Source: BOG-908 sp964242115
Lineage (GTDB): Bacteria; Pseudomonadota; Alphaproteobacteria; Acetobacterales; Acetobacteraceae
NCBI GenBank assembly: GCA_964242115.1
Contig: CAXSZX010000001.1
Coordinates: 496,001 to 560,000 of the forward strand
Length of the DNA stretch: 64,000 nucleotides
Reading direction: 5' to 3'
The position numbers were made by a program, and so were the translations under genes. Shown piece by piece: positions 44,783 to 52,890 of the stretch; position 1 is the stretch's first letter, and every line of letters starts with the position of its first letter. Under the pieces are notes generated by a model. That model saw only the letters and a program-made list of their open reading frames with translations. It ran no database searches and was not told where the DNA came from.

Positions 44783-44915
44783 GGCAAGCAAGCGCTTCTT
44801 TTTCGAGAAAAAGAAGCAAAAAGCTTTTGTTTCCGCTGTCGCGGTTTTTTCCGGCGAGCGCGCGACAGCGGAAGCAAAAGTTTTTTGGTTTTTTTTAAAA
44901 GGAGCTGCTTGCTTA
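44781..44915 (+). repeat. PHR intergenic repeat, copy 20 (A-to-B, type IV)
   Basis: Symmetric core: CGCTGTCGCGG... and ...GCGCGCGACAGCG. The B hairpin has decayed to TTTTTTTTAAAAGGAGC. Convergent gap; nearly the same core as copy 21 on the other side of the WecG-like gene. Confidence 0.9.
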
Positions 44916-44916
44916 C

Positions 44917-45684
44917 TTACGTCACCAACGGCGGCCGATAAACCCCAACCGCCTGCAACGTAGCCAGCAGCACGAATTTCGGGTTGCTCGACAAATAACG
45001 CTTCCAAAGCCGGCGCGGCTCCTGCACCAGCCGGTACGTCCACTCGAAGCCGGTGCGCCGCAGGAACATCGGTGCGCGTTTGATCAACCCTGCCTCCATG
45101 TCGAACGCGGCGCCGACGCCCACCAAGGCTGGCGCGTCCAGCCGGTTGCGATGCGCCGCCATCCAGCGTTCCTGTTTGGGGGTGCTGAGCCCGACCCAGA
45201 CGATGTCCGGTCTGGCAGCGTTGATCGCGGCCACCATCGCCTCGTCTTCGGAATCCGTCAGCGCCCGATAAGGCGGCGAGATGGCGCCGGCGATGCACAC
45301 ACCAGGGGCCATGGCGCGCACGCGGTCCTGCAACGCGGCGATAGCCACCTCCGACCCGCCGTAGAAGAAGTGACGGTCACCACGGGCGACGGACTCCTGG
45401 ATGAAACGCGGCATCAGTTCGGGGCCGCAGACGCGGTCTGCCGTGTTGCATCCGGCGAGTTTCAGAAGCCACACCAGCGGCATGCCGTCGGGCACCACCA
45501 GGCCAGCGTTGTTGTGGATAGCCTGCAGCGCGGACGAGCGCCGGCTTTCCATCACGCCGTGAACGCCGGTGACGCACACGTAGGCGCGCGTCCGCTGGTC
45601 TATCCACGTTCTTAGTTGCGCCAGGGCCTGGTCCATGTTGACGGCGCTGACGCCGATGCCGAGCACGTTTACACGGGGGGTCAT
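44917..45684 (-). CDS. WecG/TagA/CpsF family glycosyltransferase
   Basis: 255 residues of the GT26 family, which transfers N-acetylmannosamine-type or glucuronic-acid-type sugars to lipid-linked acceptors (e.g. GumM in xanthan synthesis). Motifs: VNVLGIGVSAVNMDQAL, ALQAIHNNAGLVVPDGMPLVW, FFYGGSEV, PDIVWVGLSTPKQERWM and VGAAFDMEAG. AGGAG precedes ATG 45684. Flanked by PHR copies 20 and 21 with the same rare core subtype. Confidence 0.93.
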   Translation of the reverse strand: MTPRVNVLGIGVSAVNMDQALAQLRTWIDQRTRAYVCVTGVHGVMESRRSSALQAIHNNAGLVVPDGMPLVWLLKLAGCNTADRVCGPELMPRFIQESVARGDRHFFYGGSEVAIAALQDRVRAMAPGVCIAGAISPPYRALTDSEDEAMVAAINAARPDIVWVGLSTPKQERWMAAHRNRLDAPALVGVGAAFDMEAGLIKRAPMFLRRTGFEWTYRLVQEPRRLWKRYLSSNPKFVLLATLQAVGVYRPPLVT

Positions 45685-45699
45685 GGTTTTCTCCTGATA

Positions 45700-45840
45700 G
45701 GAAAGCAAAGCCTTCTTTTTCGAGAAAAAGAAGCAAAAAGCTTTTGCGTCCGCTGTCGCGGTTCTGTCCAGCGAGCGCGCGACAGCGGAGGCAAAAGTTT
45801 TTTGGTTCCTTTTTCCAAAAAGGAACCGCTTGCTTGCTTA
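45700..45840 (+). repeat. PHR intergenic repeat, copy 21 (A-to-B, type IV)
   Basis: Symmetric core; the B hairpin is GGTTCC-T5-CC-A5-GGAACC, altered on both stem sides relative to other B arms. Its right end contains the stop of the following minus-strand gene. Confidence 0.92.
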
Positions 45841-46884
45841 GTCCGCCGCCAGCTCGCGCTCCACGGACGTGCCAGCCAAGATCGAGTCGTAGATCCATGC
45901 GTATGTGCGCTCCAACCCGCTACGCAGCGAGATGCTAGGCTCCCAGCCGAGCACTTCCTGGATCAGCGTGTTGTCGCTGTTGCGGCCGCGGACCCCCTTC
46001 GGTGCGTCGAGCTTGTATTCGCGCCGGCAAGTGATGCCGGCGATGTCCTCGACGATGCTGACGAGCTGGTTGATCGAGACGAGCTCGCTGCTGCCGATGT
46101 TGATCGGCTGCTCGACGCCGCTGGCCATCAGGCGCTGCGAGCCCTGCACGCAATCGTCGATGTACATGAAGCTGCGGGTCTGTTCGCCGTCGCCCCAGAT
46201 CTCGACCGTGTGTCGGCCGGACAGCTTGGCCTCGATCACCTTGCGGCAGATGGCAGACGGTGCCTTTTCCCGGCCGCCCTCGTAAGTGCCGTTCGGGCCG
46301 TACACGTTGTGGTAGCGAGCGACGCGCGTCACCATGCCGTAGTCTTCCGAGAAGTGCCGACACATGCGCTCGCTGAACAGCTTCTCCCAGCCGTAGCCGT
46401 CTTCCGGCATCGCCGGGTAGGCGTCCGCCTCGCGCAATGCGGTCACTGCGGCGTCGGTCTGCTTGTCTGCTGCGTACACGCAGGCCGACGAGCTGAAGAA
46501 GAAGCGCGACACACCTTCGTCGCGCGCGGCGACGAGCATGTTCGTGTTGATGAGCACGGAGAGCATGCACTCGGCCTTGTGGGTTTCGATGAACCCCATG
46601 CCGCCCATGTCGGCTGCAAGGTTGTAGATCTGTTCTGCATCTTCCACGACGGCGCGGCATACGATCGGGTCCGAGACGTCACCCTGCTGGCTGTCGACGC
46701 CGTCCACCACATGATACCACTCGGACAGCGGCTTGCGGTCCACGGCCCGGACCGCGTGGCCGGCGCGCTTTAGGTCGGCCACCAGGTGTCCGCCGATGAA
46801 GCCGCCGCCGCCGGTGACCAGAACCAGTCCGCCGGTTGGGCCGAAACCAGCCTCCGACTGGGTTTTTTCGAACAGCACAGACAT
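45838..46884 (-). CDS. GDP-mannose 3,5-epimerase-like NAD epimerase
   Basis: 348 residues of extended SDR type. VLVTGGGGFIGGHLVADL binds NAD; ADMGGMGFIETHKAEC, SSSACVYAADKQTD, YGWEKLFSE (YxxxK) and RYHNVYGPNGTYEGGREKAPSAICRKV closely resemble GDP-mannose 3,5-epimerases, which make GDP-L-galactose/L-gulose. The manC gene in the same region would supply GDP-mannose. AGGAGG lies about 9 nt before ATG 46884. Substrate inferred from family resemblance only. Confidence 0.85.
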   Translation of the reverse strand: MSVLFEKTQSEAGFGPTGGLVLVTGGGGFIGGHLVADLKRAGHAVRAVDRKPLSEWYHVVDGVDSQQGDVSDPIVCRAVVEDAEQIYNLAADMGGMGFIETHKAECMLSVLINTNMLVAARDEGVSRFFFSSSACVYAADKQTDAAVTALREADAYPAMPEDGYGWEKLFSERMCRHFSEDYGMVTRVARYHNVYGPNGTYEGGREKAPSAICRKVIEAKLSGRHTVEIWGDGEQTRSFMYIDDCVQGSQRLMASGVEQPINIGSSELVSINQLVSIVEDIAGITCRREYKLDAPKGVRGRNSDNTLIQEVLGWEPSISLRSGLERTYAWIYDSILAGTSVERELAAD

Positions 46885-47298
46885 TCCAATCAACCTCCTG
46901 CAAGTCGCGACCGCACTGCCGGCTACGGTGGCCTCGCGGCCAGCCGCTTCGTCGCGTCGGATTGCAGTCTCGCGCCGATCGTTTGTCTGGTGCATTGCGC
47001 AAAAGGAGATGGCGCGGGTGCATTTTGGGTGCGGCATATTTGCAGGCCGCGCCCCGCGCCATAGGGGATTAACCCCGGCGATTGGGTGAAAGATCACTAC
47101 GCGACGCGCACGCGCGTTGCGTGCCGGCTTAACGTCGCGCGGATGCGTGTCGCGTGCCGGCTTAACCGGCTTGCGCGTTGTACTTTGCCTATCGGGAGTA
47201 ATGCCAGTGAAGCGGCACCTGTCTGCTGCGCTGCATGGTAACCATCGGCCAGCGGCTTGCGTCCTGCTCGGCGACGCGGCTGTTCCTGGGAGTGTGCG
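46885..47298. promoter_or_regulatory. Divergent regulatory gap with a 15-bp direct repeat
   Basis: GCGTGCCGGCTTAAC occurs at 47119-47133 and 47152-47166 (33-bp spacing, about three helical turns), centred between the epimerase and the next glycosyltransferase. Could be a regulator-binding site. No PHR repeat and no gene in the gap. Confidence 0.45.
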
Positions 47299-48345
47299 AT
47301 GCGTATGGTTGCGACAACCTCTGGTGACGCGCCGGATACGGCCGTGTTGGAACAAGATGTTTCGAGTAACGACTGGTCGCGATCGTGCGATGTCGGCGCG
47401 GAAACAAACCGGTTTGCCGATCTGCGGCCGGCGCCGTCAGTCGTCGTGGCAGGGCGCAACGCGGCAGGTGTGCTGCCAGCAGCCTTGAAGCGCCTGTTTC
47501 GCCAACGTACGCAGCTGATGGTTTGGGCAGACGAGGCGCCGCGGTTCTGGCAACTGGCACGCCGGCTCGCGCTGCACGTGGCCGACGCGGTGCTGGTGGG
47601 CGACGAGGTGGCCGAAGCGGCGGTGACGCGGGCGGGCAAGCCGGCCCAAGCGGTGTTCAACGTGCCGGGCCCCTACGCCATCGACGCGTTCCTGCGCCAG
47701 GCACCGTGCCGCGCCGGCGAGGCCGCACACCGCCTGGTGGTCTGCGGCGGGCTGGCACCCGACGGCGACGGGCTGGGCGTGCTGGCCAGCGCTGCCGCCT
47801 GGGCGGAGCGCCACGCCGGCCGCCGTCTGGAGTTGTGCTGGGTGGGCAGTGGCGACCTCCGCGGCGTGGTCGCCGCGCAATCGCTGCCCGACAACCTGAT
47901 ACAGCTTTTCTCCGACGCGCAGGACACGGCAGGAACGGCCATCGAGTTCCTGCGCTCGGGCGTGCTGGTTGCCGGCGCGCCGTCCCCCGCCGACCTCGCC
48001 TACCGCGGCGAGATGCTGGCGCAGGCGATGGCAAGCGGCCTCGTCGTGCTGTTCGACCGCGACTGCCCGGTAGCCGGCCGGCTGCTGCGGCACGGGGTGA
48101 GCGGGATCGGCTACCAGGCCAGCCGGCCAGGCAGCCTGCTCGCCGCGCTGGGCGAGGTGATGGACATGGCCGCAGCCACCCTGGACCAGATGCGTGACGC
48201 AGCCCGCATGCGCGTGCTGCCGATGAACCCGCAGGGTTTCGAGGACCGCCTCGGCCGGGCGATAGAGAGCGTCACGCGCGAAGCTGCGGCAGGCCGGCCC
48301 GGTGGCCGCAGCTTCGCGCCGGCGCCGGTTCTGCAGGCGCGGTGA
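47299..48345 (+). CDS. Divergent glycosyltransferase-like protein
   Basis: 348 residues. The general layout is GT4-like: VADAVLVGDEVAEAAV, RLVVCGGLAPDGDGLGVLASA, LELCWVGSGDLRGVVAAQ, MLAQAMASGLVVLFD near the donor site. The EX7E motif is poorly preserved, so activity is uncertain. GGGAG lies 6 nt before ATG 47299. Its stop overlaps the priming transferase start (GTGA), so the two are co-translated. Confidence 0.7.
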   Translation: MRMVATTSGDAPDTAVLEQDVSSNDWSRSCDVGAETNRFADLRPAPSVVVAGRNAAGVLPAALKRLFRQRTQLMVWADEAPRFWQLARRLALHVADAVLVGDEVAEAAVTRAGKPAQAVFNVPGPYAIDAFLRQAPCRAGEAAHRLVVCGGLAPDGDGLGVLASAAAWAERHAGRRLELCWVGSGDLRGVVAAQSLPDNLIQLFSDAQDTAGTAIEFLRSGVLVAGAPSPADLAYRGEMLAQAMASGLVVLFDRDCPVAGRLLRHGVSGIGYQASRPGSLLAALGEVMDMAAATLDQMRDAARMRVLPMNPQGFEDRLGRAIESVTREAAAGRPGGRSFAPAPVLQAR

Positions 48346-49892
48346 GCGCCGAGTATATTGCCGCCGCCCGCGCGGCACGCGCGGCGGCGAGCCCGCCGCA
48401 GCCTCACGCCGCTCCGCAGCGGCGGCGCGGCGCCGAGTGGCTGGAGGCGCAGGCGGACGCGCGCGCGCTGTCCTCCTCGCTCGACCCGCACCGTTTCGTG
48501 GCAGGGCTGCTCGTGGTGGCGGACGGCGCCGTCATCCTCGCTGCGGCAGGGCTCGCTCTGCTGCTTCGCTACGGCCCGGTTGCGCCGCCGAGCCAGCTCG
48601 TTGTCGCCACCGGCCTGGCGTTGATCATCATGCTCAACGCGACGCGGCAGGATGCCGACGACCGCAAGCTCGCCGAAACCCTGCCGGCGCAACTGGTGCA
48701 CGTCTTGCGCCGCTGGGCGCTGACGATGGTGGCGCTACTGGTGGGCGCATACCTCACCAAGACGTCCGACGATTACGCGCGCCTGTGGGCGGCCTACTGG
48801 TTCGCAATCGGCATGGTCGGGCTGAGCCTGGTGCGTCTCACCCTGGTGGGCCGGTTGCGCAGCTGGCGCCGGCAGGGACGTCTGGCCCGCATGGTGGCCA
48901 TCGTGGACCTCGACGGCACCGGCCGCGTGCTGGCGCGAAGGTTGCAAAACAGGCCGGCCGACCCCGGGTTAGCCGATGACGGCTCGGCCGAGGAGGTGCG
49001 CCTGCTGGGCGTCTTCGCGCCCGCGGTCGAGGCGGGCGCGCCGGCCGCACAGCGCAGCTCCACCATCGACGACCTGCTCGCGCTGGCACAGTTGTTCCGC
49101 ATCGATGACGTGCTGGTGACGATCTCCTGGCCCGGCAACCCGGCGACCCAGAGCGTGCTGCGCCGCCTGTCCACCATGCCCACCACGGTGCGCCTGTGCC
49201 CGGTGCTGCCGCCCGCCTTGGCCGCGCCGCGCTGCCAGCCCGAGATGCTGCTGGGCAACCCGACGCTGATCGTTTGCCGGCGCCCGCTGCCCGGCTGGCA
49301 CGTGGTGCTCAAGCGCGCGGAAGACATGCTGCTGGGCAGCCTGTTCCTGGTGATGCTCTCGCCGGTGATGTTGGCCGTGGGCACCGCCGTGCGGCTCGAC
49401 AGTCAGGGGCCGGCGCTGTTCCGCCAACGGCGGCTCGGGTTCAACAACAACCCCATCATCGTCTATAAATTCCGCAGCATGACGCACCGACCGCTGCAGT
49501 CCGACTCGACGGTCGTGCAGGCCTCCCGAGCGGATCCGCGGGTGACGCGCGTCGGCCGGTTCATCCGGCGCACCAGCCTCGACGAGTTGCCGCAACTGCT
49601 GAACGTGCTGCGCGGCGAGATGTCGCTCGTAGGGCCGCGGCCGCACGCGATCGCGCACAACGAACAATACTCCGCGCTGATCGACGACTACCTCGGCCGC
49701 CACCGCGTGCAGCCGGGGATCACCGGCTGGGCCCAGGTGAACGGCCTGCGCGGCGAGACGGACACGTTGGAAAAGATGCAGAAGCGGGTGGAGTTCGACC
49801 TCGCCTACATCGAGCGGTGGTCCATCGCGTTCGACCTGAGGATCATCGCACAGACCGCGCTGGGGGTGCTGTTTCATCGGGGGGCTTACTGA
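48342..49892 (+). CDS. Undecaprenyl-phosphate sugar phosphotransferase (priming enzyme)
   Basis: 516 residues with several N-terminal membrane helices (FVAGLLVVADGAVILAAAGLALLLRY and others), a soluble CoA-binding-like middle domain and a C-terminal polyprenyl sugar transferase domain: LKRAEDMLLGSLFLVMLSPVMLAV, VYKFRSM, RTSLDELPQLLNVLRGEMSLVGPRPH, QPGITGWAQVNGLRGET. Catalyses transfer of a sugar-1-phosphate (usually glucose or galactose) to undecaprenyl phosphate, the first step of repeat-unit assembly. Start GTG 48342. Confidence 0.93.
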   Translation: MSAEYIAAARAARAAASPPQPHAAPQRRRGAEWLEAQADARALSSSLDPHRFVAGLLVVADGAVILAAAGLALLLRYGPVAPPSQLVVATGLALIIMLNATRQDADDRKLAETLPAQLVHVLRRWALTMVALLVGAYLTKTSDDYARLWAAYWFAIGMVGLSLVRLTLVGRLRSWRRQGRLARMVAIVDLDGTGRVLARRLQNRPADPGLADDGSAEEVRLLGVFAPAVEAGAPAAQRSSTIDDLLALAQLFRIDDVLVTISWPGNPATQSVLRRLSTMPTTVRLCPVLPPALAAPRCQPEMLLGNPTLIVCRRPLPGWHVVLKRAEDMLLGSLFLVMLSPVMLAVGTAVRLDSQGPALFRQRRLGFNNNPIIVYKFRSMTHRPLQSDSTVVQASRADPRVTRVGRFIRRTSLDELPQLLNVLRGEMSLVGPRPHAIAHNEQYSALIDDYLGRHRVQPGITGWAQVNGLRGETDTLEKMQKRVEFDLAYIERWSIAFDLRIIAQTALGVLFHRGAY

Positions 49893-49898
49893 ACCGGG

Positions 49899-50042
49899 GC
49901 AAGCAAGCGGTTCTTTTTTAACAAAAAACCAAAGAACTTTTGTCTCCTTTGGGTGTACGAGGATGAAGCGCGTCGTCTCAGCTGTCCGCGACAGCGGGAG
50001 CAAAAGCTTTGCTTTTTTTTCTCGAAAAAGAACGCCTTCGCT
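49899..50042 (-). repeat. PHR intergenic repeat, copy 22 (B-to-A, type II)
   Basis: Follows the priming transferase stop. The centre is GAGGATGAAGCGCGTCGTC; the A arm has lost symmetry (GCTTTTTTTTCTC...GAACGCC). Confidence 0.85.
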
Positions 50043-50447
50043 TCCTTCCACTTTCCAGCTGAGTCGCCGACGTCGCGCGACCGATTGTGAAACTTGTCAC
50101 TTTCCTAACAGAAAAAAAGCGTCATTTTCCACTCCTCGGCGAGGGCGCCTCGTCCCAGCAATGACAAGCCCTGGCTCCTCGGAGCCTGGACAGAGAGGCA
50201 AATCCCACTTTTTGAAAACAGCAGAAGCCTTTCTCTTTGCCGTTGGAGGGTCTCGCTCTGCGTGTGCTTCGGAGAATGAAGGTTTCAGTTTGCTGAAAGG
50301 CCGGTGGTCTTGCCTGTCACGGCCCGGATTTAGGACCGTTCGCATGACGCGAGGAAACCTCCGGCGTAGAGACGTCAACACTGTGGAGCATGGCTGCGTG
50401 GCCGACCGGCAACCAGGTTCAGATCGGATGGAGAGCTCCCGCGTCGC
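50043..50447. other. About 400-bp gap, unexplained sequence
   Basis: Base composition is more even than in neighbouring genes. It holds a GGCTCC-TC-GGAGCC hairpin at 50173-50186 and a 94-codon minus-strand open frame (50097-50381) whose sequence I do not recognise and whose codon use is unlike the genes here. Possibly a remnant or a non-coding RNA. Confidence 0.35.
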
Positions 50448-50894
50448 TCACGGCAACACTGTCAGCTTTGCCGAACGCGTTCTTTGGCGCAGGCCGAACG
50501 GGTTACAGACGACAAGCTGGTCTCCGAGCACGCGTCCGTCCTCGGCCATGCCTGACAGCAGGCGTGAGCAACCCGCCATCATGGCTGACGCGGCGATCAG
50601 CGCGTCCTGCAACACCAGCGATTCCTGGTCGACGAGTTGCAGCGCCCGCTCGTAGGTGGACAGCCCGACAGTGATCGGCTTCGGGCACAGCACGCGGAAT
50701 ATCGAGAGCGCCTCGCAGACGTCCGGCCAGCTCAGGCCGAGCTGGCCGTAGGCGATCGCGGTGAACTCGCTCAGGACCTGTCTGCTGGTCACGCCGCCGG
50801 CCGCCAGCGCCTGCATGGCGGCAGCACAGCGCCTATCGTTCGGAGCCGTGGCGTAGAGCAGCACGCCGGTGTCGAGGAAGGTGTCAGCTCTCAC
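50448..50894 (-). CDS. vapC: PIN-domain toxin, VapC-like
   Basis: About 148 residues. Acidic PIN residues appear in TFLDTGVLLYA, LSEFTAIA and LQDALIAASA. VapC toxins are Mg-dependent RNases neutralised by the cognate antitoxin. GTG 50894 (VRADTFLDTG) is preferred because it sits right before the conserved fold with AGGCGG upstream; GTG 50912 is also possible. It overlaps the antitoxin gene's stop, as typical for vapBC. Confidence 0.82.
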   Translation of the reverse strand: MRADTFLDTGVLLYATAPNDRRCAAAMQALAAGGVTSRQVLSEFTAIAYGQLGLSWPDVCEALSIFRVLCPKPITVGLSTYERALQLVDQESLVLQDALIAASAMMAGCSRLLSGMAEDGRVLGDQLVVCNPFGLRQRTRSAKLTVLP

Positions 50895-51111
50895 CGGAGC
50901 CGCCTGCGTCACGGCGGAAATCCAGGCCGGACGGTAGCGTCCAGTCCAGCCGTCTCAGACTTTGGAGCGCTATTCTGCGAATTTGGTCGCGTGCGCTGCG
51001 GGCGCCGCCGATCTCGATAGACACCTCATCGCCTTCCTGCAGCCCGAGCCGCTTGACGACCGACGCGGGCAGCCTGACAGCAAGACTTTTTCCCCACCTG
51101 CCAACTTGCAT
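50884..51111 (-). CDS. vapB: AbrB/SpoVT-type antitoxin, VapB-like
   Basis: 75 residues. QVGRWGKSLAVRLPASVVKRLGLQEGDEVSIEI is the swapped-hairpin AbrB DNA-binding fold; the C-terminal RRLDWTLPSGLDF is probably the toxin-binding tail. ATG 51111 starts the fold exactly. With the PIN protein downstream it forms a toxin-antitoxin pair, probably autoregulated. Confidence 0.85.
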   Translation of the reverse strand: MQVGRWGKSLAVRLPASVVKRLGLQEGDEVSIEIGGARSARDQIRRIALQSLRRLDWTLPSGLDFRRDAGGSGES

Positions 51112-51834
51112 CGCACGCCTCCGCCCAGTGCTCACGCTGCGCATTCTGCGCCTGGACCAGATTTATCTAGTTCGGCACGTCCTGCGGCCAGAAGCCAAAG
51201 GTTCTAACCCCAACGCGTGCTGATGACCGGCAAACCTTTCGGCGTGATGCCAGCCAGCCAGGCCCGGCCTGCGGGTGTTGCTGGCTGCAATTACGACAGC
51301 ATCTTTCAGGCTGTTCGCCCTTTGACTACTCAAGCACGAGCGAACGTTTCTGGATGAACTTAGGTAACCATCCGATGCCACACAGATCTGATCAGCAAAA
51401 CGAGTTTTGGCGAGCGATTGACTGGCGGTTGCGGCTCGCGCTACATGAGATTTGATGTGCAGGCGCAAGAAAAATTTCGGATTACCTCGTGTTCGGGTAA
51501 TGGATTTTGCGTCTCTTTAAATTTTTGTTGGCTGACGCGGGCGGTGCGCAATGGCGAGGCCGTAACCACCAATTTATTCTTCTACAAACCTTTTTCTGAA
51601 CGCTTGCAAGACTTTGCTTGTCTTACATGCGATCTCGCGGCTGATGAGTTGCGCGCCCGAGTTGTCTTCGTTTGTTGTGGACTACTACAGCGCGAAGACT
51701 ATGGTCTTTACTTGTGAAATTCGAACCTGAAAGGGCGATGCATCCGCAACTCGAAGTTGGTGGTAAGTCCTGGGTAACTTAACGCTTTCTGATGCGATGC
51801 TAGCTGTCATCGAAACAGTACAGGGGTCAACACG
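51112..51834. other. About 720-bp gene-poor region before the LuxR-type regulator
   Basis: AT-richer than its surroundings, especially 51470-51720. It contains a 99-codon plus-strand open frame (51418-51717) with unusual Cys/Phe-rich sequence that I do not think is a gene, a short hairpin around ATTACC...GGTAAT (51481-51502), and a palindrome CAACT-CGA-AGTTG at 51747-51759 that could be an operator. No PHR repeat. Confidence 0.4.
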
Positions 51835-52866
51835 ATGGACTTGCTCCATGACGTAAGAGGGTTTTCTCGGGCTGCAGGCGACATCGAGCCAAACCGGCAC
51901 ACGATCGTTGTTGTCGACACCTGTACTTTGTTTCGCGAGGGGCTCGTCAAGATACTCCAGGCCTCCTGTTTCGACGTTCTGGCGTCTGCAGAAAACATCG
52001 TTGATGTACTGGCGCATGTCGATCAGGGGAGCATCCAGGCGATCGACCTGCTGATCTGCAGCCTGGACCCGCAACGCGGCATCGAGCCGCAATTGGCAGC
52101 CATACGCGCCATGCGGACCCGCGACGCCCGCACCAAGACGGTGCTGCTGATGCCGAGCTGCACGGCGGAGGACCTGCTGGCAGCCTTGATGTGCGGTGTC
52201 GACGGCGTGGTCCTGAAGGATATCTCGGGCGAGAAATTGAACGCCGTGCTCGACCTTATCATCCACGGCCAGCACGTGCTGCCGGTGGGCATCGCGCTGC
52301 AGGTGTTCAGAGACCTGCGGCCGGCGTTTGCCGAGGTGGACCAGCGGCAGGGCCGCGAGCCGGCAAGGGAGGCCGAGCTAGCCACGCTGCGCCAGGCTGG
52401 GCTGCTGCCTGCCCAGGAAGCGGCGGCGCCTGCCGCCGCAGCAGCACAGCCCAGCGTGTTCAAATCAGCCGACGCCGCCGGCCTGCGCGAGCGCTCGCAT
52501 CAGAAGACCACCCGCGGGCTCGGCCTGTCCGAACGCGAGACTCAGATCCTGCAATGTCTCATCGAGGGCTACGCCAACAAGCTGATCGCACGCCGGCTCG
52601 ACATCGCCGAGGCCACCGTCAAGGTGCACATCAAGGGCCTGCTGCGGAAGATCAACGTGAGCAACCGCACGCAGGCGGCGATATGGGCGCTGAACCAGAG
52701 CTTCACCGCGCAGCAGACGCACGCCGTACCGCCGCGCGACCGCGACGGCCGGCCAGCACACAGCTTTGCCCAGCGGGTAAGCGTGCCGGACGACCCGTTG
52801 CTGTCCGACGTCGTGGCCGTACTCACTCCGGTCATCAACAGCGTCGCGGCACACACGCATAACTGA
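51835..52866 (+). CDS. LuxR-family regulator with degenerate receiver domain
   Basis: 343 residues. The receiver-like N-terminus (VVVDTCTLFREGLVKILQ) ends near residue 150. A C-terminal LuxR-type HTH follows: GLSERETQILQCLIEGYANKLIARRLDIAEATVKVHIKGLLRKINVSNRTQAAIWAL. At the usual phosphoacceptor position the sequence reads DLLICSL, with Ser76 instead of Asp; the acidic pocket is partly lost, while the Lys of VVLKDIS remains. Probably controls the adjacent polysaccharide genes without classical phosphorylation. The export lipoprotein gene starts 24 bp downstream. Confidence 0.9.
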   Translation: MDLLHDVRGFSRAAGDIEPNRHTIVVVDTCTLFREGLVKILQASCFDVLASAENIVDVLAHVDQGSIQAIDLLICSLDPQRGIEPQLAAIRAMRTRDARTKTVLLMPSCTAEDLLAALMCGVDGVVLKDISGEKLNAVLDLIIHGQHVLPVGIALQVFRDLRPAFAEVDQRQGREPAREAELATLRQAGLLPAQEAAAPAAAAAQPSVFKSADAAGLRERSHQKTTRGLGLSERETQILQCLIEGYANKLIARRLDIAEATVKVHIKGLLRKINVSNRTQAAIWALNQSFTAQQTHAVPPRDRDGRPAHSFAQRVSVPDDPLLSDVVAVLTPVINSVAAHTHN

Positions 52867-52890
52867 CCCCTCCAGCCGTCGGAGACACGC

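Noticed and set aside
50097..50381. 94-codon minus-strand frame after the priming transferase
   Set aside because: No recognised fold, weak start context and unusual composition; kept only as an unexplained region.
51418..51717. 99-codon plus-strand frame
   Set aside because: Cys/Phe-rich sequence in AT-rich DNA without RBS or family resemblance.
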